Below, piece by piece: positions 1 to 5,007 of a DNA stretch of 5,007 nucleotides (position 1 is its first letter; each line of letters opens with the position of its first letter). A program made the translations under genes and the position numbers. This DNA comes from an uncultured Verrucomicrobiota bacterium (lineage in GTDB: Bacteria; Verrucomicrobiota; Verrucomicrobiia; Limisphaerales; UBA1096), in the NCBI GenBank assembly GCA_913045395.1, contig CAJWPV010000148.1, positions 1-5,007 on the forward strand, read 5' to 3'. The notes below the pieces were generated by a model. The model did not search any database. It had not been told where the DNA came from and worked only from the letters and a program-made list of their open reading frames with translations.

Positions 1-311
1 TGTTTGTTTCGCCGGGAGACAAGGTTTATGCCGGGCAGGTCGTTGGGGAAAATCCGAGACGCGACGATCTGCCGGTGAACCCGACGAAGGCCAAGCATCT
101 CGACAACATGCGTTCCTCCGGCGCGGACAAGGCGATCATGCTGACGCCGCCGATCAACTTCTCCATCGAGCGCGCCATCGAGTACATCGACAATGACGAG
201 TTGGTGGAAGTGACGCCGAATCATCTCCGGTTCCGTAAACGCATCCTCGACGCCAACGATCGTCGCAAGGAAGCCAAGCGTACTCGGGATGTTGCGCTGG
301 CTCAGGCCTGA
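1..311 (+). CDS. typA: GTP-binding protein TypA/BipA, C-terminal fragment (5' end outside window)
   Basis: This is the last 102 residues of TypA/BipA, a translational GTPase that binds the ribosome and supports 50S assembly and growth under stress. The reading frame is open from base 3 to a TGA at 309-311. The visible part lies beyond the G domain and covers the family-specific C-terminal region. Recognisable family blocks are FVSPGDKVYAGQVVGE at the left edge, then VNPTKAKHLDNMRSSGADKA, then LTPPINFSIERAIEYI, then DDELVEVTP as NDELVEVTPNHLRFRKRIL. The protein ends in a short basic and alanine-rich tail. The fragment matches the normal C-terminus of the family and shows no sign of truncation at that end. 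It converges on the minus-strand peptidase gene with only 19 bp between the stop codons. A GTG within the frame at 75 is an internal valine codon, not the start. Identification rests on these conserved motifs and is confident. Confidence 0.95.
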   Translation, partial: FVSPGDKVYAGQVVGENPRRDDLPVNPTKAKHLDNMRSSGADKAIMLTPPINFSIERAIEYIDNDELVEVTPNHLRFRKRILDANDRRKEAKRTRDVALAQA

Positions 312-331
312 GTGACCGTCTGACCAAGCGC
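294..331. terminator. Candidate stem-loop between convergent genes
   Basis: An inverted repeat spans the junction of the two convergent genes. GCGCTGG (294-300) pairs with CCAAGCGC (324-331) with one bulged A (326). After a bulged C (301), TCAG (302-305) pairs with CTGA (320-323), leaving a 14-nt loop. The arms cover both stop codons, so either transcript could fold it. Neither strand has a U-run directly after the stem; the T-tract at 351-357 starts about 20 nt downstream on the plus strand. It is therefore not a textbook intrinsic terminator. A bidirectional terminator or a 3'-end protecting hairpin is possible. Confidence 0.3.
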
Positions 332-1053
332 TACTTCACCTCGCCCCAGATTTTTTTCAGGAGCTGAAACATCCGGGGATCGTGCTCATTGAGTTCGGCG
401 CGGACGAACGGATAAAAATCGTTCACGCCAAGGTACGCCTCTGTGCACTCGGCGAAGTACTCCATTTGGTTGCTTAGGCCGTAATGCTTCACCGTTCGAC
501 CGCTGTAGAGCAGCACTTTCTCGTAGATGCCATTCTCCTTGGCCTCATTGTAGGCACCCAGGACTTCCTCGTTTTCAAAACCGTTACTCAGCACCTGGTC
601 GTGATAGGCGTGCGCCAGCTCGTGCAGGATGACATATGGGTGCTTGGCCCATTGACCGCGGTTCAGCAGCGCCTTGGCGCGGGGGATGTGGACGTGTTTC
701 ACGAGACGTGGATCATGTTTGTTTGCCCGAAGCCATGTGGCACCCGGGTGATACTGCATGGAGCCAAGGGGCTCGTAGTGATGATCCAGCCAGATGGGGA
801 GTTTTTGCATTTCCTTCACCTTGGCGGCGGGGAGGATGTATTTGATCCGCTGAAGGTGGTTGGCGAGTGCGGTGAAAACTTGGCCTTTGAATTCGTTGTT
901 CTCATTTTTGAGGAGCTTGGGATCGACCTTGATCGTCCAGCCCTCGAGTTTTTTCACGATCGGATCGTACAATTTGTTCTCCTCTTTCTCTGCCACCGCT
1001 TGGCTAAGCGCACCGAACAGGAGTGCGACCGCGAGTATCATTTGTTTGATCAT
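331..1053 (-). CDS. Exported zinc metallopeptidase-like protein (HExxH gluzincin, lethal-factor-like core)
   Basis: The 240-residue protein begins with a clear signal peptide: basic MIKQ, a hydrophobic core, and an AVA cleavage site near residue 21. It is therefore predicted to act outside the cytoplasm. HELAHAYHDQ at 144-153 contains the HExxH zinc-binding and catalytic motif (His144, Glu145, His148). About 50 residues later, EYFAECTEAYLG (198-209) offers Glu202 as the third ligand. This arrangement resembles gluzincins and the catalytic core of anthrax lethal factor and its relatives, though only the motif layout supports that. Residues 22-140 contain no motif I recognise. The ATG at 1053 is 16 bp after the stop of the esterase gene, so the two are probably co-transcribed. 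No Shine-Dalgarno sequence is visible, and Met5 is a possible alternative start. The substrate is unknown. An inactive or non-peptidase role cannot be excluded, but all three zinc-ligand candidates are present. Confidence 0.8.
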   Translation of the reverse strand: MIKQMILAVALLFGALSQAVAEKEENKLYDPIVKKLEGWTIKVDPKLLKNENNEFKGQVFTALANHLQRIKYILPAAKVKEMQKLPIWLDHHYEPLGSMQYHPGATWLRANKHDPRLVKHVHIPRAKALLNRGQWAKHPYVILHELAHAYHDQVLSNGFENEEVLGAYNEAKENGIYEKVLLYSGRTVKHYGLSNQMEYFAECTEAYLGVNDFYPFVRAELNEHDPRMFQLLKKIWGEVK

Positions 1054-1069
1054 TGTGGGTATATTGAAA

Positions 1070-2803
1070 TTAATTGCCTGTTAGCCTGAGCAGCGCTTGG
1101 CCAAGCGCATCGCCGATGAGGAAGTAGCTCTCGGCGTTGCCGTACCAGTGATGGCCATGGCCAACATTCGGCGACTCCTTGGCTGGCCGGGCGAACTGTG
1201 TGGTTTGCACGAACATTGTGTTTGGGCCAAGCGCCTTGGCGGCGGCTTTTTGGGCCTCGCGAATCGAGAGCATATTGTTACCAGCCTTGGGGCCGCCGTT
1301 GCCGAGTTCGCCGATGACAACCGGCAGATTTGGCTGCTTGAATTCCTTGCGCACATCCTTGACAAGATTGATGAGGTTGGCTTCGTATTCCTTCAATGCG
1401 TCGCCGTCGAACATGTCATTCCAGCCCTGGAACCAGACGAAGCCGCTGAGTTCCGGTTTGCGCTTGGCCAACTGCGGGAATTCATCGCCGAGCTTGACCA
1501 AACCCTCGCGGTATTCGGCGAGCATCTTTTTGTAGAATTCACCGGTGGTTCCGCCGGAGCTGGGCGGTCGGAAATCCCTGTATATGCTTTTGCCGCCCCA
1601 TGCGGTCTTGATGAGCAGCACCGGTTCGTCGTACGCCTCGCCGACGAGGTGGCCGAGCTGGAATTCCGGCCCGATGTGGTGATTTCCGCCGTAACCGGTG
1701 AAGCCGATCGTCAGTCCGCCGGTCTTTAGTTCGTCCTTGGTTTGGTGCCGGACAAAGACGTCGTCGCGCACGATCCAATCGCCTTTGGCGTCTACGATGT
1801 GCTTGTATAGGTGGGCGCGCTCCAGGTTTTTCATCACGTTTTTCAGGATGCCCTTGCCGCCGTTGTAATAGTTGGGATGATCAAAATCGACGACGCCCTG
1901 ACCCTGCATGTTGGACTGGCCGGCGAGCAGGAAGACGCGGAGTTTGCTGGAGCCATTAAGGTGTTTGTTGAGGAACGCGTAGCTGGCGTCGAGTGCGGTT
2001 TTGTTGAAAATGGAAAAGAAGTGACCGGCGCCTTTTATGATGTGCAAGTCGGTCTCGACGCCCGCCTTTTTCAGCGCCGCATGCAGGGCGGTCGGGCCGG
2101 CGTAGCCCACGGCAGGATGGGTTTTCACCGGCACGAGCATGTCTGCTGAGCCGTTGAAGAAGAAAATCGGCGCGTCATCCTTGTCGACAAAAGCGGCTGG
2201 CGACGCCGAATGATAGATCTGCGGCTTGTTGCTGCGTGAGCCTCCTAGCCAATAGGAGAGCATCTTGGAGTTTTCGCGGGTAGACCGAAAATCGGTTGGT
2301 GTGCCCCCGGCGACTGCAGCGGTGATTTTTGTGCCGACGCCCTTCGGGTCGTCCTCTTTGGACAGGCCAGTGGTGGCAAGCAGCGAAACCAAGTGGCCAC
2401 CGGCCGAGTAGCCGATCGCGCCGATACGGCCGGGGTCGGTCTTGTATCTGGCCGCGTGTTGGCGAATCCACCGTATGGCATCGCGGCAGTCCTCGATTTG
2501 TGCGGGGCTTTTGTGCCGTGGTGCGAGGCGGTAGTCGATGGAGAAACAGGAGAAACCGCGCCGGGCGAGGCTCTTGGCGTACATGGTGAGCTGGGTTCGA
2601 GAGCCCGACCGCCAGGCTCCCCCATGGACGACGAGTATGGCGGGAAAGGGGCCTTCGCCTTTCGGCACGTAGGTGTTTAGCTTGAGCTTTTTACCATTGA
2701 TCTCCTTATAAACGATGTCCCAGTCCCGGTCGAAACGTAATCCACTGGCAGTCACCCCAGCACAGAGGACAAGTAGGAGAAACAATGGGGTGATACGATT
2801 CAT
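1070..2803 (-). CDS. Exported two-domain esterase: alpha/beta-hydrolase fused to SASA-type (sialate O-acetylesterase-like) SGNH hydrolase
   Basis: The 577-residue protein carries two complete esterase domains. After a signal peptide (about residues 1-20, MNRITPLFLLLVLCAGVTAS), residues 22-283 form an alpha/beta-hydrolase of the BD-FAE/esterase-lipase type. It has oxyanion-hole HGGAW (60-64), nucleophile elbow GYSAGG with Ser133, and likely Asp221 (NGSAD) and His261 (GAGHFF). A linker of only a few residues leads to a SASA domain (about 288-577). That domain has FLLAGQSNMQG with nucleophile Ser297, HHIGPE (375-380), LIKTAWGGKS (397-406), GFVWFQGWNDM (454-464) and a C-terminal GHHWYGNAE holding the likely catalytic His552. 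Such enzymes usually remove acetyl or other ester groups from plant, algal or host glycans; the actual substrate is not readable. The frame stays open upstream to 3271, but that extension overlaps the symporter gene and has no other ATG except its very first codon. The ATG at 2803 begins an ideal signal peptide. No clear ribosome binding site is seen. The residue before Cys14 is Leu, so a lipoprotein is unlikely. Confidence 0.9.
   Translation of the reverse strand: MNRITPLFLLLVLCAGVTASGLRFDRDWDIVYKEINGKKLKLNTYVPKGEGPFPAILVVHGGAWRSGSRTQLTMYAKSLARRGFSCFSIDYRLAPRHKSPAQIEDCRDAIRWIRQHAARYKTDPGRIGAIGYSAGGHLVSLLATTGLSKEDDPKGVGTKITAAVAGGTPTDFRSTRENSKMLSYWLGGSRSNKPQIYHSASPAAFVDKDDAPIFFFNGSADMLVPVKTHPAVGYAGPTALHAALKKAGVETDLHIIKGAGHFFSIFNKTALDASYAFLNKHLNGSSKLRVFLLAGQSNMQGQGVVDFDHPNYYNGGKGILKNVMKNLERAHLYKHIVDAKGDWIVRDDVFVRHQTKDELKTGGLTIGFTGYGGNHHIGPEFQLGHLVGEAYDEPVLLIKTAWGGKSIYRDFRPPSSGGTTGEFYKKMLAEYREGLVKLGDEFPQLAKRKPELSGFVWFQGWNDMFDGDALKEYEANLINLVKDVRKEFKQPNLPVVIGELGNGGPKAGNNMLSIREAQKAAAKALGPNTMFVQTTQFARPAKESPNVGHGHHWYGNAESYFLIGDALGQALLRLTGN
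1093..1108. repeat. Perfect 16-bp palindrome GCGCTTGGCCAAGCGC
   Basis: This sequence equals its own reverse complement over all 16 bases. It lies inside the 3' end of the esterase gene, where it encodes part of ALGQAL. It is the best copy of a motif that recurs in the window. The others are 996-1011 (14 of 16 bases the same), 1460-1475 (14), 4227-4242 (13), 2846-2861 (12) and 2876-2891 (12). Whether it has a function is unknown. Confidence 0.6.
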
Positions 2804-2849
2804 GTCAAAGCGATTGTTCACGGAAACCACCGCGGCGGCAAACAGGAAA

Positions 2850-2888
2850 TTGGCCAAGCACGGTTGTCTGTGGATCGACTTGGCCAAG
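2850..2888. repeat. Pair of TTGGCCAAG palindromic sites 30 bp apart upstream of esterase gene
   Basis: TTGGCCAAG occurs at 2850-2858 and again at 2880-2888, exactly 30 bp apart, close to three helical turns. The second copy is part of the 10-bp palindrome CTTGGCCAAG (2879-2888). Because the core is self-complementary, 2850-2858 can also pair with 2879-2887 to form a 9-bp stem with a 20-nt loop. The pair lies 47-85 bp upstream of the esterase start and just upstream of the weak -35-like element, a position suited to an activator or operator site. Function is inferred from position only. Confidence 0.4.
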
Positions 2889-3004
2889 TGCAAACGGCAA
2901 CGTGCGCTCGGTGGTAACGATTCTTTGGACACGTTTTTTGCGCCTCCGCCAACCGGCGGTGTGGATGTTTTGCCCGGCCTGTTTTTCAGAATGGAAGCCG
3001 TGTC

Positions 3005-3030
3005 GTGCCATAGCCTGCTACTGGTGGCAC
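3005..3030 (-). other. Inverted repeat just downstream of the symporter stop
   Basis: GTGCCA (3005-3010) and TGGCAC (3025-3030) form a 6-bp perfect inverted repeat, which can be extended by TAG/CTA across a 4-nt bulge. On the minus strand it begins 15 nt after the symporter TAA. No U-run follows, so it is not a standard intrinsic terminator. It could stabilise the 3' end of the symporter mRNA or attenuate readthrough to the esterase gene, or be chance. Confidence 0.25.
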
Positions 3031-3044
3031 TGGATGCGGCAGAT

Positions 3045-4550
3045 TTAGCGACCCCATTTATTTCGTTGCAATGAGCTAGTGAACAGAACCAGGCAATTCG
3101 CCACCAAGCCAATGACACCCTCGTGCAGGCCGTGGGTGTCGATGGGGTTCGCGCCGAACTTGCGCTGCAAAAACAACCCGAGTCCAACCGCAAGTCCGAC
3201 GGCCATTCCGGCCAGTACAGGGCCTGAGCGCAGCGATTGGCAGTGGATGCCGAGGATGAACGCCGGAGCAAGTTGCAGGAGCATCTCGAATTTAATTTTT
3301 AACAGGGTGATCAGGATGTTGCTGTCGCGATGGCCGTAAAAGGCGATGGCGAGGCTGGCGGTGAGTAGGACGATGGCGACGGAGATCCATTTGCCCAGGT
3401 GCGTGAGTTGAGGCTCACTGGCAGCGGGATTGAAGTGGCGTGCATAGATATCCTTGGTGATCATGGCGGAGATGACCAGCAGAACGGAGTCGGCAGTGGA
3501 CATCAGTCCAGCGAGAATGGCGGCGGAGAGGATGACCACGAGCCAGTAGCCGGTGGGCGTCTGCATCACCTCTCGGCAGATGGCGGGCAGGAGGTGGATG
3601 GATTTTTTCACCTCCAGTCCGTTGGCATTGGCGATGATGCCAACGAGCAGCACGACGATGGTGGTGGTGAGCGGCAGGAAGACCATCACGGCCAGGCTGC
3701 GCCGCAGCGTATGGGCGTTGCGCGCTGCGTAGATGCGCTGGATGGCCTGCGGATACAACGCGCCGCCGAATCCGACGATGATGATCCAGCTGATCCAGTT
3801 GAGCGTTTGGCGTGTGCCGGTGGGCGGCTCGATTTTTTCCGGGGCGATTTGAATCAGCTTTGCAACGGCGTCGGCAGGCGTGCCATATTTATGGATGACC
3901 ATGCCGAGCAGGAGCATGAAGCCGAGGATCAGAATGACGCCCTGAATGGCATCGGTCCACGCCACGGCGCGAAAGCCGCCGAGGGTTTCGTAAATGAGCA
4001 TGATCGCTGCCAGCAGGATGACGCCACCGATGAACGCCGTGCGCGGCGCGATGGCGCTGTCCTCCACACCGTAGGTTAAAAGCACTTCCGTGGCGGTGCC
4101 CATGGCGATGATTTGCGCGAGGAGATAGTTGGCCACGCCGATGAGCATCACGATGACAGCTAGGAGACAGAGCGGGCGCGAGTTGAAGCGATGCAAAAGA
4201 AAATCGGCCGGCGTCACGAAGCCGTGGCGTTTGGCCAATCGGTGCAGCCACGGTGCAAAGAACAGATAGCAGACGACCAGTGCCGTCATGAAATGTAGTG
4301 AGACTAGCCAGCTGAAACCTTCTCCGTACGCCTTGCCAGTGTAGCCGAAGAGCGTGTTGCCGCTCCATTGCGTGGCATAGAGTGTTAGTAGCAGCACGGC
4401 AAAGCCAACACCGGGGCCGGCCAAGTAAAAATCCTGCAGCGTGTCCGATTGTCGCGCCTTTCGGCCCCACCAGCCCAAGGCAAGCAGCGAGAGAAGGTAC
4501 AATGCGATGAACGCCAATCCGCCTGGTCCGAATGGCAGCACGGCAATCAT
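3045..4550 (-). CDS. Sodium:solute symporter, SSS family (PanF/PutP-like), substrate unknown
   Basis: The 501-residue polytopic inner-membrane protein has the length and pattern of about 13 hydrophobic helices typical of the solute:sodium symporter family, which couples Na+ entry to uptake of a small organic solute. Family blocks seen are DFYLAGPGVGF (40-50), LYATQWSGNTLFGYTGKAYGEG (57-78, core of helix 1-2), YETLGGFRAVAWTDAIQG (187-204), and AAILAGLMSTADSVLL (343-358). Ser351 and Thr352 in the last block match the Na+-site serine-threonine pair known from PutP. The helix-5 region and the YETLGGFRA block recall the pantothenate carrier PanF, but substrate cannot be assigned from these motifs. 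The ATG at 4550 overlaps the upstream gene's TGA as ATGA and is preceded by a good Shine-Dalgarno sequence. The protein appears intact. The neighbouring exported esterase suggests, without proof, import of a compound released from a polymer. Confidence 0.92.
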   Translation of the reverse strand: MIAVLPFGPGGLAFIALYLLSLLALGWWGRKARQSDTLQDFYLAGPGVGFAVLLLTLYATQWSGNTLFGYTGKAYGEGFSWLVSLHFMTALVVCYLFFAPWLHRLAKRHGFVTPADFLLHRFNSRPLCLLAVIVMLIGVANYLLAQIIAMGTATEVLLTYGVEDSAIAPRTAFIGGVILLAAIMLIYETLGGFRAVAWTDAIQGVILILGFMLLLGMVIHKYGTPADAVAKLIQIAPEKIEPPTGTRQTLNWISWIIIVGFGGALYPQAIQRIYAARNAHTLRRSLAVMVFLPLTTTIVVLLVGIIANANGLEVKKSIHLLPAICREVMQTPTGYWLVVILSAAILAGLMSTADSVLLVISAMITKDIYARHFNPAASEPQLTHLGKWISVAIVLLTASLAIAFYGHRDSNILITLLKIKFEMLLQLAPAFILGIHCQSLRSGPVLAGMAVGLAVGLGLFLQRKFGANPIDTHGLHEGVIGLVANCLVLFTSSLQRNKWGR

Positions 4551-4789
4551 GCGTCTTCCTCTGGTTCATCCCCGTCCTCGCCCGGCCAATGGCACAGGAA
4601 AACCCATGCTGCCAAACACGAGATGAGAACAGACGCGACAATGGAAACCACAACCCAACGCGGCAAGCCGAGCAAAGTTTCTTGGTCATGAGCCGGCCAG
4701 TACCACGGCACGGCGGCGATAAAGAGCAGCGCAAAGCCAAGCGCCAGCAGCCAGGGGCGGGGTGATGATTTGGGGGCGGGATCGGGCAT
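4547..4789 (-). CDS. Small two-helix membrane protein, YhdT/DUF997-like companion of the symporter
   Basis: The 80-residue product has two hydrophobic segments, about residues 12-31 (PWLLALGFALLFIAAVPWYW) and 43-66. Between them is GLPRW (41-45), and a strongly acidic tail ends the protein (EDGDEPEEDA). This plan matches small proteins encoded directly before SSS transporters: YhdT/DUF997, which precedes panF in Escherichia coli and shares a G-x-P-R-W segment and an acidic end. DUF3311 is an alternative. Their role is thought to be support or regulation of the symporter, but this is not settled. The stop overlaps the symporter start by four bases. The frame is open further upstream to an ATG at 4936, but that start lies inside the tRNA gene on the other strand and would add 49 hydrophilic residues. 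GTG codons at 4900 and 4879 are further options. I prefer the ATG at 4789, although it lacks an evident ribosome binding site. Confidence 0.75.
   Translation of the reverse strand: MPDPAPKSSPRPWLLALGFALLFIAAVPWYWPAHDQETLLGLPRWVVVSIVASVLISCLAAWVFLCHWPGEDGDEPEEDA
4557..4561 (-). promoter_or_regulatory. Ribosome binding site of the symporter gene
   Basis: On the minus strand GAGGA lies six bases before the ATG at 4550, within the last codons of the upstream gene. It is the only strong Shine-Dalgarno sequence among the starts in this window. Together with the ATGA overlap it fixes the symporter start and suggests translational coupling. Confidence 0.75.
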
Positions 4790-4928
4790 CCGTGCGGCGG
4801 CAGATTGTCCCGCCGCCCGCCTGGCTTGCAACTCCTTTTGTGCCGGGAATGAAAACGGCTTGCGGTTTGGCGGTGGCACGGCATCATGTCCGCCCTTCAC
4901 GGCGCGGGTTTGCCCTGCTGTGGCGAGT

Positions 4929-5004
4929 GGGGTCATAGCTCAGTTGGTAGAGCGTCGCGTTCGCAATGCGAAGGTCTGGAGTTCGATTCTCCATGGCTCC
5001 ACCA
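4929..5004 (+). tRNA. tRNA-Ala (anticodon CGC)
   Basis: The 76-nt sequence folds as a complete cloverleaf. The acceptor stem is GGGGTCA with TGGCTCC, including a G3:U70 wobble, the main identity element for alanyl-tRNA synthetase. The D arm is GCTC-loop-GAGC with GG in the loop. The anticodon stem TCGCG/TGCGA closes the loop TTCGCAA, giving anticodon CGC, which reads GCG alanine codons. The T arm is TGGAG-TTCGATT-CTCCA. Discriminator A (5001) is followed by an encoded CCA (5002-5004). It is transcribed away from the minus-strand operon. Its promoter is not evident in 4790-4928, and its terminator lies outside the window. Confidence 0.96.
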
Positions 5005-5007
5005 TTC

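Larger units (their letters stand above)
2804..3044 (-). other. 241-bp gap between symporter and esterase genes; possible promoter region
   Basis: I see no convincing gene here; short frames on both strands resemble nothing known. Read on the minus strand, the gap starts with an inverted repeat 15 nt after the symporter stop (3005-3030), then a small CCGCC/GGCGG hairpin (2946-2959), then two TTGGCCAAG copies (2850-2858 and 2880-2888). Last comes a weak sigma70-like pair: TTGCCG (2836-2841) and AACAAT (2813-2818), 17 bp apart, each matching 4 of 6 consensus bases. Its length compared with the other junctions in the block (4-bp overlap and 16-bp gap) suggests that transcription of the esterase-peptidase pair may start here. 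The promoter assignment is tentative. Confidence 0.4.

Noticed and set aside
301..312. Perfect 12-bp palindrome CTCAGGCCTGAG at the typA stop
   Set aside because: It has no loop space to make a stable hairpin and does not recur elsewhere in the window; it may be chance.
351..357. Run of seven T as a terminator for typA
   Set aside because: It encodes part of the peptidase C-terminus and the nearest stem (294-331) ends about 20 nt before it, too far for an intrinsic terminator.
484..1089. 201-residue plus-strand open frame opposite the metallopeptidase gene
   Set aside because: It is antisense to a gene with signal peptide and catalytic motif, and its own sequence shows no recognisable family.
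2946..2959. CCGCC-AACC-GGCGG hairpin as a terminator of the symporter transcript
   Set aside because: On the minus strand it is followed by a purine-rich stretch and an A-run, not a U-run.
2715..3074. 119-residue plus-strand open frame covering the 241-bp gap
   Set aside because: It overlaps the ends of two real minus-strand genes, has no recognisable motif, and its repeated LAK segments come from the DNA palindromes.
2804..3271. 156-residue upstream extension of the esterase
   Set aside because: It overlaps the symporter gene, lacks domain character, has no ATG except its first codon, and would bury the signal peptide inside the protein.
3399..4079. 226-residue plus-strand open frame opposite the symporter gene
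   Set aside because: Its Asp, Gly and His-rich composition is what the complement of hydrophobic membrane codons gives; it is a shadow.
3889..4887. 332-residue minus-strand open frame
   Set aside because: It overlaps the symporter and its companion in another frame, is rich in Arg, His, Pro and Ser with no domain pattern, and both overlapped genes are clearly real.
4860..4889. TTGCGG with TCATGT 18 bp apart as a promoter for the tRNA
   Set aside because: The match to -35/-10 consensus is weak and the distance of about 40 bases to the tRNA gives no extra support.

Overview
The window is a moderately GC-rich bacterial chromosome segment with five protein genes (one cut by the left edge) and one tRNA. 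No sequence search was possible. The best guess at the host is the Planctomycetota-Verrucomicrobiota group, probably Verrucomicrobiota. The basis is that the esterase architecture seen here (alpha/beta-hydrolase joined to a SASA-type SGNH esterase) is familiar from those phyla, and that most starts lack a clear Shine-Dalgarno sequence. This placement is inference.

Layout, left to right. Bases 1-311 (+) hold the C-terminal end of the ribosome-associated GTPase TypA/BipA. It converges on a four-gene block that fills 331-4789 on the minus strand. In transcription order that block is: (i) a small two-helix membrane protein of the YhdT/DUF997 type (DUF3311 is the alternative), (ii) a sodium:solute symporter of the SSS family that overlaps it by four bases, (iii) after a 241-bp gap, an exported two-domain esterase, and (iv) 16 bp further on, an exported zinc metallopeptidase with an HExxH motif. 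A tRNA-Ala(CGC) gene lies at the right edge on the plus strand, divergent from the block.

How the genes may work together: the first pair looks like a membrane transporter with its small companion. The second pair looks like secreted or periplasmic hydrolases, one removing ester groups from glycans and one a peptidase. A scavenging role, in which exported enzymes free a small solute that the Na+ symporter imports, is plausible but unproven. The 241-bp gap may hold a separate promoter, so the block could be two transcription units.

The most unusual signal is at the DNA level: a recurring palindrome close to GCGCTTGGCCAAGCGC. Its 8-bp core TTGGCCAA occurs five times, and two of these copies sit 30 bp apart just upstream of the esterase gene. 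Nothing in the window indicates a CRISPR array, insertion sequence, prophage or defence system.
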